This document shows positions 27,085 through 35,743 of a DNA stretch of 64,000 bases, in pieces. Source of the stretch: Pseudomonas saudiphocaensis (GTDB lineage Bacteria > Pseudomonadota > Gammaproteobacteria > Pseudomonadales > Pseudomonadaceae); NCBI RefSeq assembly GCF_000756775.1, contig NZ_CCSF01000001.1, forward strand, positions 1,674,001 through 1,738,000. Reading direction: 5' to 3'. Under the pieces are notes generated by a model. That model was not told the DNA's origin and made no database searches. It was given only the letters and a program-made list of their open reading frames with translations. Both the position numbers and the translations under genes were made by a program. The first letter of the stretch is position 1; every line of letters starts with the position of its first letter.

Positions 27085-27897
27085 ATGACACCGACCAACC
27101 ATTCCATGGAACTGCACGGCTCGCTCTGGCTGAGCGTCGATGGTGAACGCTTCGGCGGTGAACAGCGTATCGCCCTGCTCGCCAAGATCGCCGAATGCGG
27201 TTCCATCACCCGGGCCGCCAAGGCCATCGGCATGAGTTACAAGGCCGCCTGGGATGCCATCGACGCGATGAACAACCTGGCCGGCGAACCGCTGATGGAG
27301 CGCCTTGCCGGTGGCAAGGGCGGCGGCGGCACACGGCTGACCCGGCGCGGAGAACAGTTGGTGGAGAACTTTCGCCTGATCGAGCGCGAGCATCTGCGCT
27401 TCGTCGAGCAACTGAGCCGGCAGGCCACGGGCATTGCCGATGACTACCTATTGATCCGCAGGATGGCTATGAAGACCAGCGCACGTAACCAGTTCCACGG
27501 CCAAGTGGTCCGGGTGACAACCGGGGCGGTCAACGATGAGATCGAGCTGGAGATTGCCGGCGGACAAACCGTCATCGCTACCGTTACCCACGAAAGCACG
27601 CTGGAGCTGGGCTTGCAGCCCGGTGCGGAAGCCTTGGCCTTGGTGAAGTCGTCATCGGTCATCCTTGTCCGCGACGGAGACGGCGTGCGTTTCTCCGCAC
27701 GCAACCGCCTCACCGGCCGCATCGCACGTATCCACCCCGGCGCGGTGAATACCGAGGTGGTGCTGGATCTGCCCGGCGGCGCCACGCTGGCGGCCATCGT
27801 TACCAATGAAAGCCGCCGCACGCTTGAATTGGCCGAGGGGGAAAGCGTCACGGCGATCTTCAAGGCCTCCAGCGTAATTGTCGGTGTGCCGTCGTAG
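27085..27897 (+). CDS. modE: Molybdate-responsive regulator ModE
   Basis: A 270-aa transcription factor. The N-terminal winged helix is IALLAKIAECGSITRAAKAIGMSYKAAWDAIDAMNNLAGEPLMER, followed by GGKGGGGTRLTRRGEQLV. The C-terminal half holds two Mop/TOBE repeats, each opening with SARN (KTSARNQFHGQVVRV near 130 and FSARNRLTGRIARI near 205), which bind molybdate. It lies 4 bp after modC, so the operon is autoregulated through the Mo box upstream of modA. Confidence 0.95.
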   Translation: MTPTNHSMELHGSLWLSVDGERFGGEQRIALLAKIAECGSITRAAKAIGMSYKAAWDAIDAMNNLAGEPLMERLAGGKGGGGTRLTRRGEQLVENFRLIEREHLRFVEQLSRQATGIADDYLLIRRMAMKTSARNQFHGQVVRVTTGAVNDEIELEIAGGQTVIATVTHESTLELGLQPGAEALALVKSSSVILVRDGDGVRFSARNRLTGRIARIHPGAVNTEVVLDLPGGATLAAIVTNESRRTLELAEGESVTAIFKASSVIVGVPS

Positions 27898-27923
27898 GGT
27901 GGATGTCGTTTTTTACATCCACC
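27894..27923. repeat. GGTGGAT palindrome, copy 3 (over the modE stop)
   Basis: GTAGG, then GGTGGATGT (27898-27906) / ACATCCACC (27915-27923). The modE stop codon TAG (27895-27897) is part of the element. Copy 4 lies 30 bp further in the opposite orientation. Confidence 0.65.
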
Positions 27924-27952
27924 GTGGCGCAGCTGGTCGTCCGGTTATAAAC

Positions 27953-27983
27953 GGTGGACAAGCTTCGCGTTGTCCACCCTACG
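27953..27983. repeat. GGTGGAT palindrome, copy 4
   Basis: GGTGGACAA (27953-27961) / TTGTCCACC (27970-27978), then CTACG. With copy 3 it makes an inverted pair between the convergent modE and the zinc receptor gene, similar in design to a BIME. Confidence 0.65.
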
Positions 27984-27992
27984 CACGCGCTA

Positions 27993-30002
27993 TCAGAACG
28001 CCAGCCGCACCCCCACCGTCAGATTACGCCCCGGCAGCAACACTTCATCCTTGATAAAGGAGGTGTGCTGACGAGCCTTCTCATCCAGCAGGTTGTTGCC
28101 CTTGAGGTAGATCAGGTAATCCGTCTGCTTCAGCGAGCCGGCATAGCTCAGCCCCGCGCCAAGCATGTTGTAGCCACCGGTTTCGGTTTCGTAGACGGCC
28201 AGTTCGTCCTGGCGCTGTACCCGGTAGAACTCGAGTTGGCCGTTGAGCGCAGGTGAGAAGCTCTGATCGAGGCGCACGCCCAGACGGTCCGCCGGAATCC
28301 GGGGAAGATCGCCGCCGCCATTGCGCAGTTTGCCGCGCACGTGGTCACCGAACAGAGTAAAGGCGGTGGCGTCGGTCACCTGGAAGCGTACTTCACCCTC
28401 GGCTCCGGTAAGTACCGCGTCCTGCTGGCGGTATTCGATTTCCCGATAGCCGCCACCAATATCGTTGCCGGTGTCTGCGGCGTAGATGAAGTCATCGACC
28501 TGATTGCGGAACAGGCTGAAGGTAAATGTCGTGCGGCCGGCGAATTTGCGCAGGGTGAGCTCGGCGTTGTGCGAGGTTTCCTCGTCCAGTTCGATGTTGC
28601 CCAGTTCCACCGTGCGGCTGGCGGCGTGGGGGCCGTAGGCGTACAACTCTTCGGCGGTGGGCAGGCGCTGGGAGCGTGACAGCGAGAAGCCAATCGAGTA
28701 TTGCGGGGCGAAGGTCCAGACTGCACCAGCGGAAACCGAAGTACCGCTGTGGCTGGTATCGCGCGGGCCGTCGGCGTCGATATCCTGCCATTCGTGGCGC
28801 AGCCCTATCTCATAACGCCAGGCGCCTGCGGTGTATTCCTCCAGCAGAAACAGGCCGTGGTTGCGGGTCAGGGTCGGTGGTACATAGGCCTCTTCGCCGG
28901 TCGCCTCGAAATCGCGACGCAGGGTTTGCGCACCGAGCAGGCCACGCCAGCCGAACAGCGGCTGGTGAGTCATTTCCAGGCGGGCGTCGGTGGCATCGTT
29001 GTCGAAGCGCGTCCCTACCTCGCCGCCTTCGATTTCCTGGTGCTGATAGTTGCTGTGCCCCACGCGCAAGCGCGCCAGCTCGAAGCCCGGCAGCGGATCG
29101 TTCAGCTCCCCGCGCAAATCCCAGCGTTTCTGCTGCATATCCACATAGGGCACACCTTCGTCTTCGTGGTCATGGTCGTGAGCATGGCCGTGGCCGCCGC
29201 AGTGCCAGTCGCTGCCATGGGTGTGGCAGTCGGCATGTTCATGGGCCAGCAGCCCGTAGCGATTGTTCTGCTCGGTATAGGCTGCGCCGAGGTAACCGCG
29301 CTCACCGATGAAACTGGCACCGAGGGTGAAGGTATCTGTGTCGTTATAGGAGCCGACCTGCTTGTCCGGCGAGCCGGGGATCTCGTATTCGTCGGCCTGG
29401 CGCTTCACGCCTTCAGCACGCACGGCAAAGTTGCCGCTGCCCGCTGTAAGACCAAACAGGCCTGCGCCTTCGTTGGCGGCACTGTTGGCACGCAGCTCCA
29501 GTTCACCCTCATAGCCCTTCTCGGGTACCCGAGTCGGCACCTTGCGGTCGATCACATTGACCACTCCGCCAATGGCACCACCGCCGTACAGCAATGTCGC
29601 CGGGCCCTTTAACACCTCGATACGTTCGGCCAGCAGAGGCTCGCTGGCCACCGCGTGGTCCGGGCTAATGGTCGATGCATCGAGCAATTCCACGCCATCG
29701 CTCAACACCTTCACCCGGGCGCCATCGAGGCCGCGAATCACTGGCCGTGAAGCACCCGCACCGAAGCCGCTGGCATGTACGCCAGGCAAGTTTTGCAAGG
29801 TTTCACCAAGGGTTGCTTCGCGACGCTGCACCAGCTCGTCGCCTTCCAGAACGGACACCGGCAGCGTCATCTCGTGACTTTGCCGACCAAGGGCGCTGGA
29901 GCTGACCACTACCGAATCGAGCTCCACAGGGTCGGCGGCCCAGGCGCTCGGGATCAATGCCAGGCTGACGGCCCAGGCCAGGGAATGAGGCTTCTGTGTC
30001 AT
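27993..30002 (-). CDS. znuD: TonB-dependent zinc receptor (ZnuD-like)
   Basis: A 669-aa outer-membrane receptor. A signal peptide (to SAWAA) precedes the plug domain (residues 30-150; LGETLQNLPGVHASGFGAGASRPVIRG). A histidine-rich extracellular loop at residues 254-280 holds about ten His plus two Cys and several Asp/Glu, typical of zinc-uptake receptors such as ZnuD. The barrel ends in the aromatic GVRLAF. The start at MTQKPHS is chosen for the signal peptide; 22 codons upstream would run over the Zur-like box. Zinc uptake is inferred; other metals are possible. Confidence 0.9.
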   Translation of the reverse strand: MTQKPHSLAWAVSLALIPSAWAADPVELDSVVVSSSALGRQSHEMTLPVSVLEGDELVQRREATLGETLQNLPGVHASGFGAGASRPVIRGLDGARVKVLSDGVELLDASTISPDHAVASEPLLAERIEVLKGPATLLYGGGAIGGVVNVIDRKVPTRVPEKGYEGELELRANSAANEGAGLFGLTAGSGNFAVRAEGVKRQADEYEIPGSPDKQVGSYNDTDTFTLGASFIGERGYLGAAYTEQNNRYGLLAHEHADCHTHGSDWHCGGHGHAHDHDHEDEGVPYVDMQQKRWDLRGELNDPLPGFELARLRVGHSNYQHQEIEGGEVGTRFDNDATDARLEMTHQPLFGWRGLLGAQTLRRDFEATGEEAYVPPTLTRNHGLFLLEEYTAGAWRYEIGLRHEWQDIDADGPRDTSHSGTSVSAGAVWTFAPQYSIGFSLSRSQRLPTAEELYAYGPHAASRTVELGNIELDEETSHNAELTLRKFAGRTTFTFSLFRNQVDDFIYAADTGNDIGGGYREIEYRQQDAVLTGAEGEVRFQVTDATAFTLFGDHVRGKLRNGGGDLPRIPADRLGVRLDQSFSPALNGQLEFYRVQRQDELAVYETETGGYNMLGAGLSYAGSLKQTDYLIYLKGNNLLDEKARQHTSFIKDEVLLPGRNLTVGVRLAF

Positions 30003-30067
30003 GTGATTCTCCAAAAATGACGACCGCGCAAAAAAGGCGATCCGAAAAAGCGGCGGAGAATCTATCA

Positions 30068-30082
30068 TGTTATATCATAACA
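30068..30082. promoter_or_regulatory. Zur-like box before the zinc receptor gene
   Basis: TGTTATATCATAACA is a near-perfect palindrome matching the core of the gammaproteobacterial Zur consensus (GTTATANTATAAC). It lies 65 bp upstream of the receptor start in AT-rich promoter-like DNA. Zinc-loaded Zur would repress the receptor. Confidence 0.6.
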
Positions 30083-30162
30083 ATTAAATACTTGATTTGA
30101 GATTCACCCGGCCCCGCATAGCAGTGACCCGGCCCAGGTTCACGATGTATGAGTACAACGAA

Positions 30163-30185
30163 ACAAGGCCCGCGAGGGGCCTTGT
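30163..30185 (-). terminator. Terminator after putP
   Basis: A 9-bp perfect stem ACAAGGCCC (30163-30171) / GGGCCTTGT (30177-30185) followed on the minus strand by TTCGTTGT, about 55 bp beyond the putP stop. Confidence 0.65.
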
Positions 30186-30239
30186 CGGAGTCAGCCGGAC
30201 GTCAACGATCCGGCTAATGCAGTTGGTCGCGGCTAGCTA

Positions 30240-31724
30240 TCAGCCCGCGCGATATTCCGCATCCGCCTTCTCGAAGCGCTGCTGAATGCTTGCACTGGGC
30301 TCCTTGCCCATCAAGCTGACGACATAGATGGCGATGCTTCCGAATAGGAAGCCGGGGATGATCTCGTACAGACCGAGGCCGATGAATTCCTTCCAGACCA
30401 CCACGGTGATGGCCCCGACCAGCATGCCCACCAGGGCGCCGTTGCGGGTCATGCGCTTCCACAGCAGCGAGATCAGCACCACCGGGCCAAAGGCTGCGCC
30501 GAAGCCGGCCCAGGCATAGGACACCAGCCCCAGCACTTTGCTGTCGGGGTTGGAAGCGATGCTGATGGCAATCAACGCAATCAACAGCACCATGCCGCGG
30601 CCGACCCAAACCAGCTCACTCTGCGATGCATTCTTGCGCAGGATGGCTTTGTAGAAATCCTGGGTCAGCGCACTGGAACTCACCAGCAGCTGAGCGCTGA
30701 GGGTGCTCATTACTGCTGCCAAAATACCTGAAAGAATCAAGCCGGCGACCCAGGGGTTGAAGAGGATTTTCACCAGCTCCAGAAACACCCGCTCGCCGTT
30801 TTCTCGAACGGGTCCTGCCACATCCGGGTGATCGGCGAAGTAGGCGATGCCAAAGAAACCTACGGCCACGGCACCGGCCAGGCAGAGAATCATCCAGGTC
30901 ATGCCGATACGGCGCGCGTTGGGAATTGTCCTGACCGAATCCGCCGCCATAAAGCGCACCAGGATGTGTGGCTGGCCAAAATAGCCCAGCCCCCAGGCCA
31001 GCAGCGAGATGATCGCTACAAAGGACAGGCCGCGGAACATGTCGAAGTTGGCCGGGTTCTGCGCCTCGATGGTGGCCAGCGTCGTGCCGACGTCGCCGAG
31101 GGCGAGTATCACGAACACGGGGGTGACCAGCAGCGCGAAGATCATCAGCGTGGCCTGAACGGTGTCGGTCCAGCTCACCGCAAGGAAGCCCCCGATAAAC
31201 ACGTAGAGAATGGTCGCAGCCGCCCCGACCCAGAGCGCCGTCCCGTACTCCAGGCCGAAGGTCGACTCGAACAACCGCGCCCCCGCTACCACGCCCGAGG
31301 CGCAGTAAATGGTGAAGAACACCAGGATCACCAGCGCCGAGAAGATGCGCAACAGGCGGCTGTTGTCTTCAAAGCGATGGGAGAAATAGTCCGGCAGCGT
31401 CAGCGCGTTATGGTTGTGCTCGGTGTGCACGCGAAGACGTCCGGCGACGAACAGCCAGTTGAGCCAGGCGCCAATGATCAGGCCTATGGCAATCCAGCTT
31501 TCCGAGAGTCCGGCGATAAAAATCGCACCTGGCAGGCCCATCAGCAGCCACCCGCTCATATCCGAAGCCCCTGCCGATAAAGCCGTCACCAGGCTTCCGA
31601 GGCTACGACCGCCAAGGATGTAATCATCGAAATTCTTGGTGGCGCGGTAGGCGATGAAGCCGATGAGGATCATCGCCAGGATGTAGACCACAAAAGTGAT
31701 CAGGGTCGGGTTGCTCGTGTTCAT
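30240..31724 (-). CDS. putP: Sodium/proline symporter
   Basis: A 494-aa inner-membrane transporter of the sodium:solute symporter family with about 13 membrane segments. The N-terminus TLITFVVYILAMILIGFIAYRATKNFDDYILGGRSLGSLVTALSAGASDMSGWLLMGLPG in outline and the WGLGYFGQPHILVRFMA stretch are those of PutP. It takes up proline with Na+. The start at MNTSNPT follows GAGGAAAG. The usual partner putA is not in this window. Confidence 0.95.
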   Translation of the reverse strand: MNTSNPTLITFVVYILAMILIGFIAYRATKNFDDYILGGRSLGSLVTALSAGASDMSGWLLMGLPGAIFIAGLSESWIAIGLIIGAWLNWLFVAGRLRVHTEHNHNALTLPDYFSHRFEDNSRLLRIFSALVILVFFTIYCASGVVAGARLFESTFGLEYGTALWVGAAATILYVFIGGFLAVSWTDTVQATLMIFALLVTPVFVILALGDVGTTLATIEAQNPANFDMFRGLSFVAIISLLAWGLGYFGQPHILVRFMAADSVRTIPNARRIGMTWMILCLAGAVAVGFFGIAYFADHPDVAGPVRENGERVFLELVKILFNPWVAGLILSGILAAVMSTLSAQLLVSSSALTQDFYKAILRKNASQSELVWVGRGMVLLIALIAISIASNPDSKVLGLVSYAWAGFGAAFGPVVLISLLWKRMTRNGALVGMLVGAITVVVWKEFIGLGLYEIIPGFLFGSIAIYVVSLMGKEPSASIQQRFEKADAEYRAG

Positions 31725-32058
31725 TGGGGCTTTCCTCATGTTGCCTGGCATCACGCATCCACTGGCCAAATGCGGGCAAGCCCTTGCAACGAGTGATCAA
31801 AAATTGGCAAGCCGCTGAAAAACCACAGGTGTTTTTCAGCGGCCTGTTTGCGAAGCATAGCGCCTCAACCGAGTTTTCGCCGGAAACCCGTGAGCTTGAG
31901 CCGTTAGCTGAGCAACGTATGAGGCAGAAACGGGTCAGATGAATGAAGTCGGGTGTATTCGCTCATCGCGTGTACGGACAAGGGCCTGGCCAGCCGCCTG
32001 CGGCTGCCGCCAGTCTCGCTCACTCGCCTACGCTGTTAGAACACCATCAGGAGGCACC
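31725..32058. other. 334-bp gap between putP and the DUF3203-like gene
   Basis: No gene was seen. It contains the palindrome at 31811-31843. Promoters for putP (minus) and for the small plus-strand gene must lie here but no site stands out. Confidence 0.5.
31811..31843. repeat. GCCGCTGAAAA palindrome, copy 2
   Basis: GCCGCTGAAAAA (31811-31822) / TTTTTCAGCGGC (31832-31843), the same arms as the palindrome at 6395-6430. It lies upstream of putP, a different context from copy 1, so it is more likely a dispersed repeat than a gene-specific terminator. Confidence 0.6.
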
Positions 32059-32283
32059 ATGACAGTCAGTATCGACACCGCCACCGGCACCTGCTCCGCC
32101 ACCCACGACGGCACCACCTATCGCAGCGCCATCATGGATGTGCGAATCACCACCGACCCGCAGGCACGCATGTCGGTTGCGCATATCGACAGCGTCAGTG
32201 TTCACCTGCCAGAGGACCAGGCCGAGCACCTGATTGCAGCCGGCGCCATTGATGAGCGCGAGAACATCATCGCTGACGACTGA
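32059..32283 (+). CDS. Small DUF3203-like protein
   Basis: A 74-aa acidic protein (MTVSIDTATGTCSATHDGTTYR ... RMSVAHIDSVSVHLPEDQAEHLIAAGAIDERENI) resembling the Pseudomonas DUF3203 family. Function unknown. A perfect AGGAGG site lies 5 nt before the ATG, which fixes the start well inside a longer open frame. It precedes the Lon-type protease gene by 121 bp. Confidence 0.7.
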   Translation: MTVSIDTATGTCSATHDGTTYRSAIMDVRITTDPQARMSVAHIDSVSVHLPEDQAEHLIAAGAIDERENIIADD

Positions 32284-32347
32284 CAGTCTTGGCGCCTGAT
32301 TCGCCAGCACGGATCAGCATGCGGGCGGCCACCTCTCAAGGACGAAG

Positions 32348-32375
32348 ATTGAAATCATTCGTACAAGACCTATCT
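32348..32375 (+). promoter_or_regulatory. Candidate heat-shock (sigma-32) promoter for the Lon gene
   Basis: TTGAAA (32349-32354) and ACCTATCT (32368-32375) are 13 bp apart, matching the sigma-32 consensus CTTGAAA-N13-CCCCATNT at most key positions. It lies about 30 bp before the start of the protease gene, a proper distance. Confidence 0.4.
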
Positions 32376-32404
32376 AAGGGTCATGTATTGAGATTAGGTG
32401 CCGC

Positions 32405-34780
32405 ATGAACGACGAGATCACTCAGGACTTCGAGCAGAACGCCACCGGCTTGGTGCTGCCTGACCAAAACCTGCCAGATAAGCTCTACATCATTCCGATC
32501 CACAACCGGCCTTTCTTCCCTGCCCAGGTATTGCCGGTCATCGTCAATGAAGAGCCTTGGGCGCAGACGCTGGAGCTGGTTGGCAAGACGCCACACCAGC
32601 GTCTGGCGCTGTTCTACATGGAAAACCCGGCACAAGACGCGGCCAGCTTCGACCCCGACAGCCTGCCAGAACACGGCACCATGGTGCGCGTACATCACGC
32701 CTCGCGCGAGGGCGGCAAGCTGCAGTTCGTGGCCCAGGGCATGGCCCGCGTGCGTATCCGCGGCTGGTTGCGACGCAAGCCGCCTTATCTGGTGGAAGTG
32801 GACTATCCCCAGAGCGACGAGGATCCGCGCGACGAGGTAAAGGCCTACGGCATGGCGCTGATCAATGCGATCAAGGAGCTGCTGCCGCTCAACCCGTTGT
32901 ACAGCGAAGAGCTGAAGAACTATCTCAACCGCTTCAGCCCCAACGAGCCGTCGCCACTGACGGACTTCGCCGCTGCACTGACTACCGCTCCCGGAAACGA
33001 GCTGCAGGACGTACTCGACAGCGTGCCGGTGCTCAAGCGCATGGAGAAGGTCTTGCCGCTGCTGCGCAGGGAGGTCGAGGTCGCCAAGCTGCAGAAGGAG
33101 CTGACCGGCGAGGTCAACCGCAAGATCGGCGAACGCCAGCGCGAGTTCTTCCTCAAGGAACAATTGAAAATCATCCAGCAGGAGCTGGGCATCACCAAGG
33201 ATGACCGTAGCGCCGATGCCGACGAATTCCGCTCGCGTCTGGAAGGAAAAATCGTACCGGCAGCAGCCCAGAAGCGCATCGACGATGAGCTGGCCAAACT
33301 CTCGGTGTTGGAAACCGGCTCACCCGAATACGCCGTCACCCGCAATTACCTGGACTGGGCCACCTCGATTCCCTGGGGCCTCTACGGAGAGGACAAGCTC
33401 AATCTGGCCCGGGCGCGCAAGGTGCTCAACAAGCACCATGCCGGGCTCGACGACATCAAGAGCCGCATCATCGAGTTTCTCGCCGTCGGTGCCTATCGTG
33501 GCGAGATTTCAGGCTCCATCGTGTTGCTGGTAGGCCCACCTGGTGTCGGCAAGACCAGCATCGGCAAATCCATCGCCGAATCTCTGGGCCGGCCCTTCTA
33601 CCGCTTCAGCGTAGGCGGCATGCGCGACGAAGCCGAGATCAAGGGCCACCGCCGCACCTATATCGGCGCCTTGCCCGGCAAGCTGGTGCAGGCGCTGAAG
33701 GAAGTTGAGGTGATGAACCCGGTGATCATGCTCGACGAGGTGGACAAGCTCGGCAGCAGCCACCAGGGTGACCCGGCTTCTGCACTGCTGGAGACCCTCG
33801 ACCCAGAGCAGAACGCGGGCTTCCTCGACCACTATCTGGACCTGCGCCTGGACCTGTCCAAGGTGCTGTTTATCTGCACGGCCAACACGCTTTATTCGGT
33901 ACCAGACCCGCTACTGGACCGTATGGAAATCGTGCGCCTGTCCGGCTATATCACCGAGGAAAAACTGCAGATCGCCAAGCGCCATCTCTGGCCACGCCAG
34001 CTGGAAAAGGCCGGCGTACCCAAGAATCGCCTGAGCATCACCGACTCCGCCCTGCGCGCGCTGATCGAGGGTTATGCCCGTGAGGCTGGCGTGCGCCAGC
34101 TGGACAAGCAGCTCGGCAAGCTGGTGCGCAAGGCAGTGGTCAAGCTGCTCGACGAGCCGGAAAGTACCATCAAGATCAGCCCCAAAAGCATCGAAAGCTA
34201 CCTGGGGCTGCCCTTCTGGCATCCGGAGCAGCTGCTCAGCGGCGTCGGCGTGGTCACCGGCCTGGCGTGGAACAGCATGGGCGGCGCGACATTGCCGATC
34301 GAAGCTACGCGGATTCACACCCTCAACCGCGGCTTCAAGCTGACCGGCAAGGTTGGCGAGGTGATGAAGGAGTCCGCGGAGATCGCCTATAGCTACGTCA
34401 ATGCGCACCTGAAGGAGTTCAAGGGCGACCCGACCTTTTTCGACCAGGCCTTCGTACACATGCATGTGCCCGAGGGCGCGACGCCCAAGGATGGTCCCAG
34501 CGCCGGTATCAGCATGGCCAGTGCCCTGCTCTCCCTGGCGCGCAACCAGCCGCCGAGGAAAGGTGTGGCAATGACCGGCGAGCTGACCCTCACCGGCCAG
34601 GTGCTGGCCATCGGCGGCCTGCGGGAAAAGGTGATCGCTGCACGGCGCCTGAAGCTTTACGAGCTGATCATCCCCGAGTCGAACCGTGGCGATTTCCAGG
34701 AGCTGCCCGACTACCTCAAGGAGGGGCTGACGGTGCACTTCGCCAAGCGTTTCACTGATGTGATCAAGGTGTTGTTCTAA
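32405..34780 (+). CDS. lon: Lon-family ATP-dependent protease (AsrA-like)
   Basis: A 791-aa cytosolic protease: N-terminal LON substrate domain (residues 25-220, LYIIPIHNRPFFPAQVLPV), coiled-coil linker, AAA+ module with Walker A GPPGVGKTS near 378 and Walker B VIMLDEVDKLG, sensor regions, and the C-terminal serine-lysine protease domain (DGPSAGIS, Ser699; GGLREKV, Lys742). All catalytic parts are intact. It resembles the second Lon of P. aeruginosa (AsrA, linked to the heat-shock response and aminoglycoside tolerance) by position beside the peptidase-inhibitor gene. Confidence 0.94.
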   Translation: MNDEITQDFEQNATGLVLPDQNLPDKLYIIPIHNRPFFPAQVLPVIVNEEPWAQTLELVGKTPHQRLALFYMENPAQDAASFDPDSLPEHGTMVRVHHASREGGKLQFVAQGMARVRIRGWLRRKPPYLVEVDYPQSDEDPRDEVKAYGMALINAIKELLPLNPLYSEELKNYLNRFSPNEPSPLTDFAAALTTAPGNELQDVLDSVPVLKRMEKVLPLLRREVEVAKLQKELTGEVNRKIGERQREFFLKEQLKIIQQELGITKDDRSADADEFRSRLEGKIVPAAAQKRIDDELAKLSVLETGSPEYAVTRNYLDWATSIPWGLYGEDKLNLARARKVLNKHHAGLDDIKSRIIEFLAVGAYRGEISGSIVLLVGPPGVGKTSIGKSIAESLGRPFYRFSVGGMRDEAEIKGHRRTYIGALPGKLVQALKEVEVMNPVIMLDEVDKLGSSHQGDPASALLETLDPEQNAGFLDHYLDLRLDLSKVLFICTANTLYSVPDPLLDRMEIVRLSGYITEEKLQIAKRHLWPRQLEKAGVPKNRLSITDSALRALIEGYAREAGVRQLDKQLGKLVRKAVVKLLDEPESTIKISPKSIESYLGLPFWHPEQLLSGVGVVTGLAWNSMGGATLPIEATRIHTLNRGFKLTGKVGEVMKESAEIAYSYVNAHLKEFKGDPTFFDQAFVHMHVPEGATPKDGPSAGISMASALLSLARNQPPRKGVAMTGELTLTGQVLAIGGLREKVIAARRLKLYELIIPESNRGDFQELPDYLKEGLTVHFAKRFTDVIKVLF

Positions 34781-34820
34781 TCCTGACGAGCGATACGCGA
34801 GCTTTTGTGCAGCCAAGAAC

Positions 34821-34842
34821 TCGCGAATAAATTCGCTCCTAC
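34821..34842. repeat. REP-like palindrome after the Lon gene
   Basis: GCGAAT (34823-34828) / ATTCGC (34831-34836) followed by TCCTACC, the common Pseudomonas REP design (GCGA..TCGC-TCCTAC). Lies about 40 bp after the protease stop. Confidence 0.55.
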
Positions 34843-35070
34843 CAGATCAGTCCGGGTCGGTGTTTCACCGTCGCGCAGCCGTGCAGAAGCGGACTCGTCC
34901 GGAGCTTTTTTTACATATCCTGCAAAGCTCCAAGACTGATCTGCTCTACAGCGAACATCGGCAGCTTAGGTCTCGGGGGGTTCCTGAAAGCTCCTGGCGC
35001 CATGCGCCTGGGCCTTCGCAGCAATGCCCGCTATTCTTTCTCTTTCGTATTTCAAAGGGTGCCGACGACC

Positions 35071-35466
35071 ATGCCTTTCGCCATCTCCCGCTGCCTGTTG
35101 CCATTGTCTCTGCTGATGCTGGGGGCCTGTGCAAGCACACCGCCCAGCAGTGTTTCCGTCAGCGACGACCGGGTATGCCCGCTATCGCTGAACGTCGGCC
35201 AGACACTGATCGTCGCGTTACCGAGCAATCCCGCCACGGGTTATCGCTGGCAGTTGCAAGAAGCATCCGCTGAACTGTTGAAAAGCCTTGGCCCCGAGGT
35301 CTTCAGTACACAGGACAACAGCCTTATTGGTGGCGACGGCATTTCCACCTGGCGCTTCGTGGCCCAAGAGGCTGGTAACGGGCAGCTTCTGTTGGCTTAC
35401 CAGCGCCCCTGGGAAGCAGATGCCGAACCGGCAGGGCTGTTCGACTGCCGCATCGAGGTCCGGTAG
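35071..35466 (+). CDS. Chagasin-family cysteine peptidase inhibitor, lipoprotein
   Basis: A 131-aa protein with a lipobox (LMLGAC, Cys at about residue 20). The three inhibitory loops of the chagasin/ICP family are present: NPATGYRW, GGDGISTWRF and YQRPWE. It is expected to be anchored to a membrane on the periplasmic side and to block papain-like cysteine peptidases. It is 290 bp after the Lon gene; in P. aeruginosa an inhibitor gene sits next to asrA. The start at MPFAIS is set by the lipoprotein signal. Confidence 0.9.
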   Translation: MPFAISRCLLPLSLLMLGACASTPPSSVSVSDDRVCPLSLNVGQTLIVALPSNPATGYRWQLQEASAELLKSLGPEVFSTQDNSLIGGDGISTWRFVAQEAGNGQLLLAYQRPWEADAEPAGLFDCRIEVR

Positions 35467-35743
35467 CCCGCCGCGCAGACAAAGCGGCGCGCATGACGAG
35501 CCGGCCACATTGCCAGCTACAGACGGTCCCACACATGGCACCTGCGCCGATCGTCCAGCTCCTGGCTTAAAAGTCACTGCAAACACAGCGGCTTTACTGG
35601 CAAAAACGAGCCTGTCCCCATATTCTCCACAGCACACCTGCGAACGCATCAGCGACGGGCCCGACAGGGTGCGCGCTCTGATTCTTCACTGTGATGGACA
35701 CAACAACCAGATAGGGCCGCAGAGCCCGATAGGATATCCACCC

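Noticed and set aside
27894-27983. Convergent terminator pair between modE and the zinc receptor
   Set aside because: There is no T run after either stem, and the same sequence occurs elsewhere, so a repeat element is the better reading.
32557-33204. Plus-strand alternative frame inside the Lon gene
   Set aside because: It is a frame shadow of the LON domain; no start signal and repetitive Arg/Ala-rich content.
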